The notes beneath the pieces are model-generated. The model searched no databases and was not told the origin of the DNA. It was given only the letters and a program-made list of their open reading frames with translations. A DNA stretch of 64,000 bases. It comes from Azospirillum sp. B510 (GTDB lineage: Bacteria > Pseudomonadota > Alphaproteobacteria > Azospirillales > Azospirillaceae). The stretch spans positions 186,001 through 250,000 of the forward strand of contig NC_013856.1 of the NCBI RefSeq assembly GCF_000010725.1, written 5' to 3'. Below are positions 46,916-56,201 of this stretch, piece after piece. Both the position numbers and the translations under genes were made by a program. How positions within the stretch are numbered: position 1 is the stretch's first letter; each line of letters begins with the position of its first letter.

Positions 46916-47746
46916 ATGGAACTTCAGAATGAACAGCACATGGAGGCCGTGGACGGCCGCAACGGCGACAATGACGTTGCTGGCGGTCCCCGTTCCACAC
47001 AACGCCTCCTGAAGATACTGGCGCTTCTTGCGGCGACTCGGGACGACCTCAGTCTGAGCGAACTGAGCCAGGAACTGGTCGCGCCGAAAAGCAGCTTGCT
47101 GAACTTGCTGCGGCCGCTGGTGGCGCAGGATTTTCTTGTACTGCATAACAACGGGTATCGGTTGGGGCCGAGCGCTTTCCTTCTGGCGGCGACAATCATG
47201 GAACGCTGGTCGAGCACCGCTCATCTGCGTCCCTACCTTGATGAATTGGCGCGGCGGAGCCACGAGACGGTCACGCTCGCCATCCTGGACGGTGACCGTA
47301 AGCGGGTGGTCTTCACGCTCGTCATCGACAGCTCGCAACCGCTGCGTTATGTCGTGCCGCCGGGCAGCAGCGCGCCGTTGTTCTGCACAGCGGCCGGTCG
47401 GGTCTTTTTGGCATTCGGGGATCGCGGTTGGCGGGACTCTTACCTGTCCGATACGCCTTTGCGGCGGCGGACACCGGATACGATAACCAGCGTACCCCGC
47501 CTCAACGCCATTCTCGACGAGGTTACGGTGACCAAGGTGGCGAGCAGCATCGGCGAGACCGTGCCACGCACGTCGGCGCTTGCCGCGCCTGTTTTCGGGC
47601 CGGACGGCGAAGTCGCAGCTGCTCTCGGTCTTTCCGCCCCGGCGGAGCGGATGGATGAGCATTTCGCCTTTTTTTCCGACCTCCTGCGTCAGATCGCGGC
47701 GCGTGCCTCAGGCTCCATCCATGTGGTTACGGAGGGGGAGTTATAG
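46916..47746 (+). CDS. IclR-family transcriptional regulator
   Basis: A 276-residue IclR protein: HTH in about residues 27-75 (STQRLLKILALLAA, then LSLSELSQELVAPKSSLLNL), then the effector domain with RYVVPPGSSAPLFCTAAGRV. It lies 30 bases after the CoA-transferase and before the crotonase operon. It probably senses a pathway acid. A perfect AT-rich dyad 50 bases downstream, in the promoter of the crotonase genes, is a possible target. Confidence 0.92.
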   Translation: MELQNEQHMEAVDGRNGDNDVAGGPRSTQRLLKILALLAATRDDLSLSELSQELVAPKSSLLNLLRPLVAQDFLVLHNNGYRLGPSAFLLAATIMERWSSTAHLRPYLDELARRSHETVTLAILDGDRKRVVFTLVIDSSQPLRYVVPPGSSAPLFCTAAGRVFLAFGDRGWRDSYLSDTPLRRRTPDTITSVPRLNAILDEVTVTKVASSIGETVPRTSALAAPVFGPDGEVAAALGLSAPAERMDEHFAFFSDLLRQIAARASGSIHVVTEGEL

Positions 47747-47795
47747 CGTGGCAGCACTGATCCGACGGGATGTTCAAGCCCTGAGGTGCTCGATT

Positions 47796-47818
47796 ATAAC
47801 TGATATCTAATCAGTTAT
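47796..47818. promoter_or_regulatory. Dyad between IclR gene and crotonase operon
   Basis: ATAACTGAT (47796-47804) and ATCAGTTAT (47810-47818) form a perfect nine-base dyad. No GC stem or T run is present, so it looks more like an operator than a terminator. It lies in the 301-base gap 47747-48047, which shows no gene. Confidence 0.5.
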
Positions 47819-48047
47819 TCTCATTCGATTGCATATGGTTGATACTGGAAAAGCGGCTTTCCTCCAAAAAAATTCAATTTAGGTAATAGGTTGCGGAACG
47901 TGTGCTGATGAACTAAAGTGTTTGTTAAGCTGACTATTGCTCAGTTCTCACGGATGGTGCGAACAAAGGGCCGGCGCACAATTTGGCGTGCCGACCAGCC
48001 AGTCGTATCCGACCCATGCCTCAAGATCGATGCGAGGAACGCGCGCG

Positions 48048-48845
48048 ATGGAATTCGCCAAATACGAAACGATCCGGTTCGAACGCCGGGACCGGGTGCT
48101 TACCGTGATCTTCAATCAGCCGGAGAAGCTCAACTCCTTCATTGAGCGCTCCCATACCGAGCTCTCGACCGTCTTTTCGGACGTGGCCGAAGACCCTGAG
48201 AGCGACATCATCGTCGTGACGGGTTCGGGCCGCGCGTTCAGCGCCGGCGGCGACATTCTGGGTATGCAGCGTCTGCGCGATACCCCGGTCGAGTTCTACA
48301 AGGGGATCCGGGAGGCGAAGAAGGTTGTTTACAGCCTGCTGGATTGCGATAAGCCGGTCGTCGCCAAGGTCAATGGCGACGCCATAGGCCTGGGTGCGAC
48401 GGTCGCGCTGTTTTGCGACGTCGTCATTGCGACAGAAGAGGCACGTCTTGCGGACCCCCACAACAATGTCGGTCTGATCGCCGGTGACGGCGGTCAGATC
48501 ATCTGGCCGCAGTTGATCGGCTATGCGCGGGCCAAGCATCATCTTTTCACCGGGGAGAAGATCAACGGCAAGAGGGCTGCCGAGATCGGGCTCATCCATG
48601 CTGCGGTTCCGGCTGCCGAACTTGATGCAGCCGTTGACGCCTATGTCGATCGCCTGAGCCGATTGCCGGCCCAATCCCTGCGCTGGACCAAGGCCACAGT
48701 GAACATTCCTTTGAAGCAATTGGCGCATGCGCTCATGGATGTCGGCATGAGCTACGAGGGACTGGCGTCGATGACGACGGCCGATCACGGCGAAGCCATC
48801 AAGGCATTCGCCGAAAAGCGTCAGCCAAAGTTCGTGGGTCGTTGA
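48048..48845 (+). CDS. Enoyl-CoA hydratase/isomerase (crotonase) family protein
   Basis: A 265-residue crotonase: TGSGRAFSAGGDILGMQ (oxyanion hole), then ADPHNNVGLIAGDGGQIIWP and GEKINGKRAAEIGLIH. The usual Glu-based motif is altered, so hydratase, isomerase or hydrolase activity is open. GAGGAA lies nine bases before ATG 48048. It leads a run of eleven genes with small or no gaps through 58537, apart from a 189-base gap after 54915. Confidence 0.92.
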   Translation: MEFAKYETIRFERRDRVLTVIFNQPEKLNSFIERSHTELSTVFSDVAEDPESDIIVVTGSGRAFSAGGDILGMQRLRDTPVEFYKGIREAKKVVYSLLDCDKPVVAKVNGDAIGLGATVALFCDVVIATEEARLADPHNNVGLIAGDGGQIIWPQLIGYARAKHHLFTGEKINGKRAAEIGLIHAAVPAAELDAAVDAYVDRLSRLPAQSLRWTKATVNIPLKQLAHALMDVGMSYEGLASMTTADHGEAIKAFAEKRQPKFVGR

Positions 48846-48855
48846 GGGACGCCGG

Positions 48856-49653
48856 ATGATGTCGGAGGAACGCGCGCCGGTCGTGTTGTCCGTGGCGGAC
48901 GGCATAGCCGATATTCAGTTCAATCGGCCGGAAGCGCTCAACGCCATAAACGTCGCGGCGGCCCGCGCGTTTCGGGATGCGGTGGAATTGGCGGCCAGCG
49001 ATGGATCCGTTCGGGTCATCCTGCTGTCCGGCGCCGGTCGAGCCTTTGTCGCTGGGGGAGACCTCACCTACTTCCGCGACGCCGGTGCTGATGCGTCCAA
49101 AGCGGCGACGCAATTGATCGAGCCGATGCATGCCGCGATCTTGCGCTTGCGGTCGGCGCCGCAGCCTGTCGTCGCCTGCCTCCAGGGAGCGGTTGCCGGT
49201 GCGGGTATGAGCGTGGCCTTGGCGGCCGATCTTGCCGTCGCCGCCGATGACGTGGCGTTCAACATGGCCTATGTCCGGGTTGCCGCCACGCCGGACTGTT
49301 CCGCTTCCTGGACGCTGCCGCGCCTGCTCGGCATGCGCAAGGCTATGGAAGTCGCCCTGCTCGCCGACACGATCCGCGCGGATGAAGCGTTGCGGCTCGG
49401 TCTCGTCAATCGAATCGTGCCGCGGGCCGAGCTGGACAGTGAAACGCGCAATCTCGCGCGCCGACTCGCCGACTCTGCGCCGCTCGCCGTGCAAGGCATC
49501 AAGCGGCTGCTGACAGCGAGCCTCGACACCTCCCTCGCCGCCCAACTCGATGCCGAAGGGGCGTCCTTCGTTCGGGCGGCGGGAACCCGGGATTTTCATG
49601 AGGCGCTGGCGGCGTTCTTCGAGAAGCGCGCGCCGCGGTTCGTAGGGCAATGA
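48856..49653 (+). CDS. Enoyl-CoA hydratase/isomerase (PaaG-like crotonase)
   Basis: A 265-residue crotonase with LSGAGRAFVAGGDLTYF, VAGAGMSVALAADLAVAADD and VRVAATPDCSASWTLPRLLG. The Pro-Asp pattern in place of the Glu of true hydratases is seen in PaaG-like isomerases. It ends with FFEKRAPRFVGQ. It follows the previous crotonase by 10 bases. Confidence 0.92.
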   Translation: MMSEERAPVVLSVADGIADIQFNRPEALNAINVAAARAFRDAVELAASDGSVRVILLSGAGRAFVAGGDLTYFRDAGADASKAATQLIEPMHAAILRLRSAPQPVVACLQGAVAGAGMSVALAADLAVAADDVAFNMAYVRVAATPDCSASWTLPRLLGMRKAMEVALLADTIRADEALRLGLVNRIVPRAELDSETRNLARRLADSAPLAVQGIKRLLTASLDTSLAAQLDAEGASFVRAAGTRDFHEALAAFFEKRAPRFVGQ

Positions 49654-49666
49654 AAGGAACACGGCA

Positions 49667-50671
49667 GTGACCACAAGCGAAGCGCTCGATCGGCCAACCA
49701 TCACGACTCGCGTGACGGAGCAATTCGGCATCCGCTACCCGATCATCCAGGGCGGGATGATGTGGGTCGGCCGTGCCGAACTGGCTTCGGCGGTTTCCAA
49801 TGCCGGAGGGCTCGGCATTCTCACCGCGCTGACCCAACCGACCCCCGACGCGCTCGGCTCCGAGATCGAGCGGTGCCGCAAGATGACAGATAAGCCGTTC
49901 GGCGTAAACCTGACCATGCTGCCCTCGGCGAATCCGCCGCCATACGAGGCGTTTCTCGACGTCATCATTGGCACGGGCGTCAAGGTGCTGGAAACCGCAG
50001 GCAACGCGCCCAGGGCATTCTTCGACAAGGCCAAGGCCGGCGGTCTGACGATCGTCCACAAATGCACCGCGGTTCGTCACGCTCTGTCTGCCGAACGCAA
50101 CGGCGTCGATATGATCTCGATCGACGGTTTCGAATGCGCCGGCCATCCGGGCGATGACGACATCGGCGGCCTGATCCTGATCCCGGCGGCGGTGAAGGCG
50201 CTGCGCATTCCGGTGATCGCATCGGGCGGCATCGGCGACGGGCGGGGCATGGCGGCGGCGCTGGTGTTGGGGGCCGAGGGCATCAACATGGGCACCCGCT
50301 TCTGTGCGACCAAGGAGGCGCCGATCCACGATAATATCAAAATGGCGATGGTTCAGCGGACCGAGCGGGACACCAACCTCATCCTGCGGACACTGGGAAA
50401 CACGGGGCGTTGCCTGAAGAACCCCATCTCCGACGAGGTGGTGACCATGGAGCGCCGCGAAGGCGGCGTCCGTTTCGAGGAGATCCATCACCTTGTCGCC
50501 GGCGCGCGTGGTCGCAAGGCGCTGGAGACCGGCGACGTGAATGACGGGCTCATCTGGGGCGGCCAGGTCGTCGGGCTGATCGACGATATCCCATCCTGCG
50601 AAGAGCTGCTCGAGCGCATGGTCGGCGAATGCCGCACGCAACTTGCCGCGGCAGCCTCCTTCTTCCGCTGA
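49667..50671 (+). CDS. Nitronate monooxygenase-family FMN protein
   Basis: A 334-residue TIM-barrel flavoprotein: RYPIIQGGMMWVGRAELASA, SIDGFECAGHPG with the conserved His and the FMN phosphate site ASGGIGDGRGMAAALVLGAEG. GTG 49667 is the start (AAAGGAA upstream). The family includes nitronate monooxygenases and also CoA-ester oxidoreductases such as mycobacterial IpdC in steroid ring degradation. Between crotonases and thiolase the second role fits better, but the partner genes ipdA and ipdB are absent from the window. Confidence 0.88.
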   Translation: MTTSEALDRPTITTRVTEQFGIRYPIIQGGMMWVGRAELASAVSNAGGLGILTALTQPTPDALGSEIERCRKMTDKPFGVNLTMLPSANPPPYEAFLDVIIGTGVKVLETAGNAPRAFFDKAKAGGLTIVHKCTAVRHALSAERNGVDMISIDGFECAGHPGDDDIGGLILIPAAVKALRIPVIASGGIGDGRGMAAALVLGAEGINMGTRFCATKEAPIHDNIKMAMVQRTERDTNLILRTLGNTGRCLKNPISDEVVTMERREGGVRFEEIHHLVAGARGRKALETGDVNDGLIWGGQVVGLIDDIPSCEELLERMVGECRTQLAAAASFFR

Positions 50672-50698
50672 TTCTCGTCTCGCCGACCAAGGAGCCCG

Positions 50699-51838
50699 AT
50701 GATGACTCGTGACGCCTATATCGCCGCCTATGTGCGCTCTCCATTTACCTTCGCGCGCAAGGGTGCCCTGGCCGGCGTCCGGCCCGACGACCTCGGCGCG
50801 CATGTTGTTCGGACGTTGCTCTCCCGCACCGGCGTGCCAGGTGACGCGATAGAAGATGTGATTTGGGGATGCGCCTTCCCCGAAGGAGAGCAGGGCATCA
50901 ATCTGGGCCGCGTCGTCGGGTTGATGGCCGGGTTGCCCGAGGCGGTCAGTGGGGCTACGGTCAACCGCTGGTGCGGATCGGCCATCCAGGCGGTGCAGAT
51001 GGCCGCGGGCATGCTGGCGATGAACGCGGGCGACGCCTTCATCGCCGGCGGTACGGAATGCATGTCGCGTGTGCCGATGATGGGATTCAACCTGTCCCCG
51101 CATCCGTCCTGGACTATGGATCAGGTGGCTGATTTCTGCAATGTCGGCCTGACCGCCGAGCGCGTGTCGCGGCTTTACGGAATTTCCCGGGAGCAGCAGG
51201 ACCGTTTCGGCTTGAGCAGCCAGTTGAAAGCGGTGGCGGCCCAACGCGACGGCCGTCTTGCGGCGGAGATCGCGCCGATTGAGGTCGGGGGGCAACCCGT
51301 CGATACGGACGGCTGCGTGCGGGAAACCTCGCTGGAGAAGCTCGCCTCCTTGAAGCCTTGCTTTCTGGAAGGCGGGACCGTCACGGCCGGCACGTCGAGC
51401 CCAATGACCGACGGTGCGACGGCGCTGCTGATTGCGTCGGCCGAGTTCCTGAAGACCCATAATCTGACACCGCTCGCCCGGATCGCTTCTTTTGCCGTTT
51501 CGGGTTGTGCGCCGGGCATCATGGGCATGGGGCCGGTGGAGTCGAGCCGGAAGGCTCTCAAGCGTGCGGGCATCGGCATGCATGATGTGGACGTGGTGGA
51601 GATGAACGAGGCATTCGCCTCGCAGGCCGAGGCTTGCCGGCGCGAGTTGGAGATCCCCGAGGAGAAGCTCAACATCGATGGTGGCGCGATCGCTTTGGGG
51701 CATCCCTTGGGGGCGACCGGCGCCCGTCTGCTCGGAAAGGCATCCTTGATCCTGAAACGCACCGGCGGCCGTTATGGACTGGCAACACAGTGCATTGGCG
51801 GCGGCATGGGCGTCGCCATGGTCGTGGAGGCTGCGTGA
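50699..51838 (+). CDS. Thiolase
   Basis: A 379-residue thiolase: nucleophile Cys in VNRWCGSAIQAVQMAAGM near residue 90, EMNEAFASQAEACRREL, His in GGAIALGHPLGATGAR and Cys in CIGGGMGVAMV. It differs clearly from the thiolase at 38088 and may take another 3-oxoacyl-CoA. The stop overlaps the next start by one base (TGATG). Confidence 0.95.
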   Translation: MMTRDAYIAAYVRSPFTFARKGALAGVRPDDLGAHVVRTLLSRTGVPGDAIEDVIWGCAFPEGEQGINLGRVVGLMAGLPEAVSGATVNRWCGSAIQAVQMAAGMLAMNAGDAFIAGGTECMSRVPMMGFNLSPHPSWTMDQVADFCNVGLTAERVSRLYGISREQQDRFGLSSQLKAVAAQRDGRLAAEIAPIEVGGQPVDTDGCVRETSLEKLASLKPCFLEGGTVTAGTSSPMTDGATALLIASAEFLKTHNLTPLARIASFAVSGCAPGIMGMGPVESSRKALKRAGIGMHDVDVVEMNEAFASQAEACRRELEIPEEKLNIDGGAIALGHPLGATGARLLGKASLILKRTGGRYGLATQCIGGGMGVAMVVEAA

Positions 51839-54138
51839 TGGCGATGATCCGCAAGGCGGCCGTGATTGGGGCTGGAACCATGGGCTCCGGCATTGCCGCT
51901 CAGTTCGCCAATGCCGGTGTTCCGGTGGCGCTGCTCGATATGGCGCAGGACGGGGTGGCAGACCGGCGGTTTCTTACCCGGCAGGCGATCGATCGCCAAA
52001 TGAAGGCAGGTGGCTTCATGCATCCCTCCGCCGCCGCTCTGGTCACCCCCGGACACATCGACGATGATCTTGCGTTGCTGGCGGATGCCGACTGGATCGT
52101 TGAGGCCATCATCGAGGATCCTGCCATCAAGCAGTCCCTGTTCACCCGGATCGAGGCCGTTCGCAAGGCGGGAGCGATCGTTTCCTCCAACACCTCGACC
52201 CTGTCGCGCGCCCGGCTGTGCGCAGGGATGCCGGAGGCGTTCGTCAAGGATTTTGCCATCACGCATTTCTTCAACCCGCCGCGACACATGCGACTGCTGG
52301 AGGTCGTCGGCGTCGCCGAAGACGCTGCGGTGGTGCGGGCGGGGGAGGCATTGCTTGGGAAGAGCGTTATCGTCTGTCGTGACACCCCAGGCTTTATCGC
52401 CAACCGGATGGGCTGCTACTGGATGGCGATGGCCGCCATGGAGGCGATGGCTCATGGCCTGAGCGCCGAGGACGCCGACGCCGTCGCCGGTGCACCCTTC
52501 GGAGTGCCGCGGACCGGCATCTTCGGCCTCTTCGATCTGGTCGGCATCGACCTGGTGCCGCTGGTCTGGGGAAGCCTGATCGACACGCTGCCCGAGAACG
52601 ATGGTCTGCAACGCTACGCCATCACCGCCGACGCGACGTTCCGGTCGATGATCGCAGAAGGCCGTTTTGGCAAGAAGAGCAAGGGAGGTTTCTATCGGCA
52701 GTCCCCCGAGGACCGAAAGAGGCGGGAGGTGGTGGATTTCGCCTCGTTGACATACCGACCTGAACAATCCGAGCCGCCGGCCGCTCTAACCGCCGCAGGC
52801 AACGATCTAAGGCGTCTGTGCGCCGATGACGATCCTTGCGGACGCTATGCTTGGACGGTGCTCAAGCGCATCGTGGGCTATGCCAGCGCTGTCGCACCCG
52901 AGATTGCCGATGACGTGACCGCGATCGATACGGCGCTCGAACTGGGCTATGGCTGGCGCCGGGGGCCGTTTGCGCTGGCCGATGCGGTTGGCACGCGCTG
53001 GCTGGCGGATCGGATGCAGGCCGAGGGCGAGGCGGTTCCGCGCCTGCTCGAGCTGGCCGCCGCCGCCGATGGATTCTACGCTGACGGTGGGCGGACGGTG
53101 ACGCGCAGCGACGGGTCGCGGGCGCCGAAGCGGCGGAGGGCGGGTACGTTGGCGCTGTCCGACGTCAAGGACAACGGGGCGCCGGTGCGGCGTAACGAAT
53201 CGGGGGCCTTGTGGGACATTGGCGATGGCGTCGCCTGCCTTGAGCTGACAACCAAGCTGAATATCGTTGATGATGGGGTTTTCGACCTGATAGAAGAGAC
53301 TTTGGAGGCGGTGCCGGCCGGTTTCCTGGGGCTTGTGATCGGGAACGACGATCAGCGTGCGTTTTCGGCCGGAGCCAGCCTCGCGGTTCTGCTGGAGCGT
53401 ATCGAGCGGGGAGATTTTGCGGGGCTTCGCTCTTTCGTCGCGCGTGGCCAACGCAGCTTTCAAGCACTCCGGCATGCTCCTTTTCCGGTGGTCGGCGCTG
53501 CGTTCGGGCTGGCGCTTGGTGGGGGCTGTGAACTTCTGCTGCATTGCGATAGAATCGTCGCCCATGCCGAACTGACGGCTGGCCTACCCGAGGTGAATGT
53601 CGGGTTGATACCTGCCTGGGGCGGCTGTGCTCAAAGGCTGCTGCGCGCCATGTCCGACGATGGAGTGAAAGGACCTGTCGCCTGCCCGGTTCGGGTGTTC
53701 GACGGGGTCGCGGCGGCCAAGCTGTCGTCGTCGGCACTCGATGCCCATGCGGATGGCATCCTGCGTGCGAGCGATCTTATCGTCATGAACCGCGCCCATC
53801 TACTGCACCGCGCCCGCGATGAGGCCGTCCGGCTGGCACGCGGCTATTCGCCGCCAGGCCCGGCCGAAATCATGTCGCCCGGTCTGACCGGGTTGGCGTC
53901 ACTGATGAACGGTATCCATGGCGAACGCCAAGCCGGCCGCATCAGCGATGCGGACGTCGCTGTCCGTACCGTATTGTCGCGGGTGTTGACAGGTGGTGGC
54001 GCCGATGCGACGCGCCCGGTGTCGGAAGACACGATCTATGCTCTCGAACTCGACGGGGTGATGGAACTGGCCCAAACAGCGACGACCAAAAGCCGGATCG
54101 AACACATGCTGAAGACTGGAAAACCTCTGCGCAATTGA
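51838..54138 (+). CDS. Fused 3-hydroxyacyl-CoA dehydrogenase / enoyl-CoA hydratase (FadN-like order)
   Basis: A 766-residue fusion. The N-terminus has the NAD-binding GAGTMGSGIAAQFANAG, the catalytic His in ITHFFNPPRHM and DTPGFIANRMG; the C-terminal crotonase part (about 470-640) has NDDQRAFSAGASLA and GLALGGGCELLLHCDRIVAH. The order dehydrogenase first, hydratase second is that of Bacillus FadN, not E. coli FadB. It would do two successive beta-oxidation steps before the thiolase. ATG 51838 overlaps the thiolase stop. Confidence 0.94.
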   Translation: MAMIRKAAVIGAGTMGSGIAAQFANAGVPVALLDMAQDGVADRRFLTRQAIDRQMKAGGFMHPSAAALVTPGHIDDDLALLADADWIVEAIIEDPAIKQSLFTRIEAVRKAGAIVSSNTSTLSRARLCAGMPEAFVKDFAITHFFNPPRHMRLLEVVGVAEDAAVVRAGEALLGKSVIVCRDTPGFIANRMGCYWMAMAAMEAMAHGLSAEDADAVAGAPFGVPRTGIFGLFDLVGIDLVPLVWGSLIDTLPENDGLQRYAITADATFRSMIAEGRFGKKSKGGFYRQSPEDRKRREVVDFASLTYRPEQSEPPAALTAAGNDLRRLCADDDPCGRYAWTVLKRIVGYASAVAPEIADDVTAIDTALELGYGWRRGPFALADAVGTRWLADRMQAEGEAVPRLLELAAAADGFYADGGRTVTRSDGSRAPKRRRAGTLALSDVKDNGAPVRRNESGALWDIGDGVACLELTTKLNIVDDGVFDLIEETLEAVPAGFLGLVIGNDDQRAFSAGASLAVLLERIERGDFAGLRSFVARGQRSFQALRHAPFPVVGAAFGLALGGGCELLLHCDRIVAHAELTAGLPEVNVGLIPAWGGCAQRLLRAMSDDGVKGPVACPVRVFDGVAAAKLSSSALDAHADGILRASDLIVMNRAHLLHRARDEAVRLARGYSPPGPAEIMSPGLTGLASLMNGIHGERQAGRISDADVAVRTVLSRVLTGGGADATRPVSEDTIYALELDGVMELAQTATTKSRIEHMLKTGKPLRN

Positions 54139-54153
54139 AGGAAAGGGTTCCGC

Positions 54154-54915
54154 GTGGTTTTGAAAACAGTTCCCTTTCAAGGGTGCTTCCGGCGCCTCAT
54201 CGATATGCGGAGTTGGGATTCCGAGACGGTTGTCATATGGCTGGAGGATGATTTCCATCATTTCGGCCTGACCGTGGTGCATGACGGCACAATGGTCAGA
54301 GATGTGCGATCGGTGTCGCTGCGCACTCCGTGGACGAGTTGTCGGTCGGCGGTGGAGCCCCTGCGAGCCCTTATCGGCCAGCCGCTCGTCGCGAGACCTT
54401 CGGATGTCGGGCGTCTGATTGAGATGCGCCTTCAGTGCACGCACTTGTTCGATCTCGCCGGGCTAGCGCTCGCGCATGCCTTGGATGGGCGCGAGCATCG
54501 GCGGTACCATGCGACGGTGGAGAAGGTGGGGGCGCCCGACGAATATCGGCGACGCGCGGTTCTGCGCCAGGACGAGGCGCCCGTGATGACGTGGGAACTG
54601 ACCGGTGCCAGCGATATCGTTGGTCCTGCCCCCTATGCCGGCCACTCGACCGACCGCGGCTTTCGCGAATGGAGCGAGTCCATGGAACTGAGGGAAGCCG
54701 AGAGGGCGTTCGTCCTGCGCCGTGCCGTCTTCGTCTCGGGTGGACGAACCATCGTATACGATGGTTCCTTGACAGCTGCCGATGTGGAGGTCGCAGCAGT
54801 TTGTCACGCATACCAGCCAACGCAACGACCACTTGGCATCCGCTACGGCACGCATATCGTTCCGCACGATGCCGGACCCGAAGGCATGCTCTCGCAGGTG
54901 AACACCAAGCCTTGA
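54154..54915 (+). CDS. DUF2889-family protein
   Basis: A 253-residue protein: IWLEDDFHHFGLTVVHDG, SLRTPWTSCRSAVEPLRALI and QCTHLFDLAGLALAHALDG are hallmarks of DUF2889. GTG 54154 follows GAAGGAAAGG. The family has no known function but is seen in catabolic clusters. The conserved acid and His residues could bind metal; that is speculation. The 189 bases after it hold no gene. Confidence 0.85.
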   Translation: MVLKTVPFQGCFRRLIDMRSWDSETVVIWLEDDFHHFGLTVVHDGTMVRDVRSVSLRTPWTSCRSAVEPLRALIGQPLVARPSDVGRLIEMRLQCTHLFDLAGLALAHALDGREHRRYHATVEKVGAPDEYRRRAVLRQDEAPVMTWELTGASDIVGPAPYAGHSTDRGFREWSESMELREAERAFVLRRAVFVSGGRTIVYDGSLTAADVEVAAVCHAYQPTQRPLGIRYGTHIVPHDAGPEGMLSQVNTKP

Positions 54916-55104
54916 AACCAAGCTGGGGCGCTGTCCGGCTCGCGGAACGGGAACATCCATGCCATATGGCGAGCTTCGATCACTCCTGTCAGGCATGCGT
55001 GCCTGTGCCAAACCTGTTATCCGCGCTGATCATGCGGATGCAAACGGCAATCTACGGAGCATCGCTGTCGGCCGGCTTCACCCTATTTGAATCCTATCTG
55101 AGCG

Positions 55105-55677
55105 ATGGCGGCTATGACAACGCATCCTATCGAGTATCCCAAGACTATTGAGGGTTGGGAGGGCTTTTCCATAGAAGCCGATTCGGATTTGGTGGTGGAG
55201 CGCGGCGCAATCGACCACTGGCTCGAGGCGGTTCGAGACGCAAATCCGATATATTGGCACGATGCGGTGGCCTCGGAAATCGCCGGTGGCATCGTCGCCC
55301 CGCCGCCGATGGCGCTGGCATTCACCACGAGTTACCGCTGGTCGCCGAAACATCCGGCCGAAATATGGGACGTGCATGGCGTGGAGGCGCCGGAAACCCG
55401 GGCGCCTCTTCGTCTGCCCCTGGAGGTGCATTTCGCCCTCAAGGAGTTCACGGGCCTGAAGGAGGGGATCGCCGCAGGCATCGAGAGCGAGTTCTACGAA
55501 CCGCTGCGGCTTGGCGACCGGTTGACGGTGAATGCGCGTATTCTCAGTATCGGCGAAGAGCGCACCAACCGCCTTGGCACTGGGCGGTCCTGGACCGTCG
55601 AGGTGCGGTATTCGAACCAGCGCAAGCAGTTGGTAAGCATCGAGCGCTATCGCTTCTTTTCCTACAACAGGATGTGA
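55105..55677 (+). CDS. MaoC-type hot-dog protein, N-terminal dehydratase-like half
   Basis: A 190-residue protein resembling the FAS1-like dehydratase domain (MaoC_dehydrat_N): IDHWLEAVRDANPIYW, IAGGIVAPPPMALAF and EFYEPLRLGDRLTV. Catalytic residues are not evident, which suits the inactive half of a heteromeric hydratase, as in ChsH1-ChsH2. Its stop overlaps the start of the next gene (TGATG). ATG 55114 is another possible start. Confidence 0.87.
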   Translation: MAAMTTHPIEYPKTIEGWEGFSIEADSDLVVERGAIDHWLEAVRDANPIYWHDAVASEIAGGIVAPPPMALAFTTSYRWSPKHPAEIWDVHGVEAPETRAPLRLPLEVHFALKEFTGLKEGIAAGIESEFYEPLRLGDRLTVNARILSIGEERTNRLGTGRSWTVEVRYSNQRKQLVSIERYRFFSYNRM

Positions 55678-56198
55678 TGATCATGGCAACAAGCTACCAC
55701 TCCCTGACTGCGGATCGGGTGAAGGTGGGTGACCGATTGCCGGACTTGCGTATTCCGGTGACGGCAACCACCATTGTGCTTGGGGCATCCGCATCGCGCG
55801 ACTGGCAACCGCAGCACCATGACTTCGCATGGGCCAAGCGGATCGGCACGCGGGATATCTTCCTCAATGCTCCCACCCAGGGCGGTTGGATCAGCCGTTA
55901 CATCACGGACTGGGCCGGTCCCATCGCGCGGTTGGCGCGCATGGCTTACCGGATGAAGATCTCGATTTGTCCCGGAGATCTGATGGTGCTATGCGGAACG
56001 GTGACTAAAGTTGACAAGGACCGGACCGGCTGCGTTTGGATCGACGTGACTGTCGAAGCGCGTGTTGGTGAGACGCTGTGCACCAGTGTGGCGGTCACCG
56101 TGTCCCTGCCGGAAGCCATCGGAGCGGAGTCCCCATGGACAAGATCGGCCGACCGTTGGCTGGTCGGCGAATTGCCGCCCGTCACTGAAACGAAGTAG
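55677..56198 (+). CDS. MaoC-type hot-dog protein, catalytic half
   Basis: A 173-residue single hot-dog with the hydratase 2 type Asp and His in ASRDWQPQHHDFAWAKRIG and then LNAPTQGGWISRYITDW. It would form a dimer with the preceding gene product and hydrate an enoyl-CoA with bulky substituents, as known for split MaoC pairs in steroid pathways. ATG 55677 or 55683. Confidence 0.88.
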   Translation: MIMATSYHSLTADRVKVGDRLPDLRIPVTATTIVLGASASRDWQPQHHDFAWAKRIGTRDIFLNAPTQGGWISRYITDWAGPIARLARMAYRMKISICPGDLMVLCGTVTKVDKDRTGCVWIDVTVEARVGETLCTSVAVTVSLPEAIGAESPWTRSADRWLVGELPPVTETK

Positions 56199-56201
56199 AC
56201 C

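Noticed and set aside
49499..51703. A 734-codon minus-strand open frame
   Set aside because: It lies opposite the FMN protein and the thiolase, both with full catalytic motifs. The composition (many His, Arg, Asp, Gly) is that of an antisense shadow.
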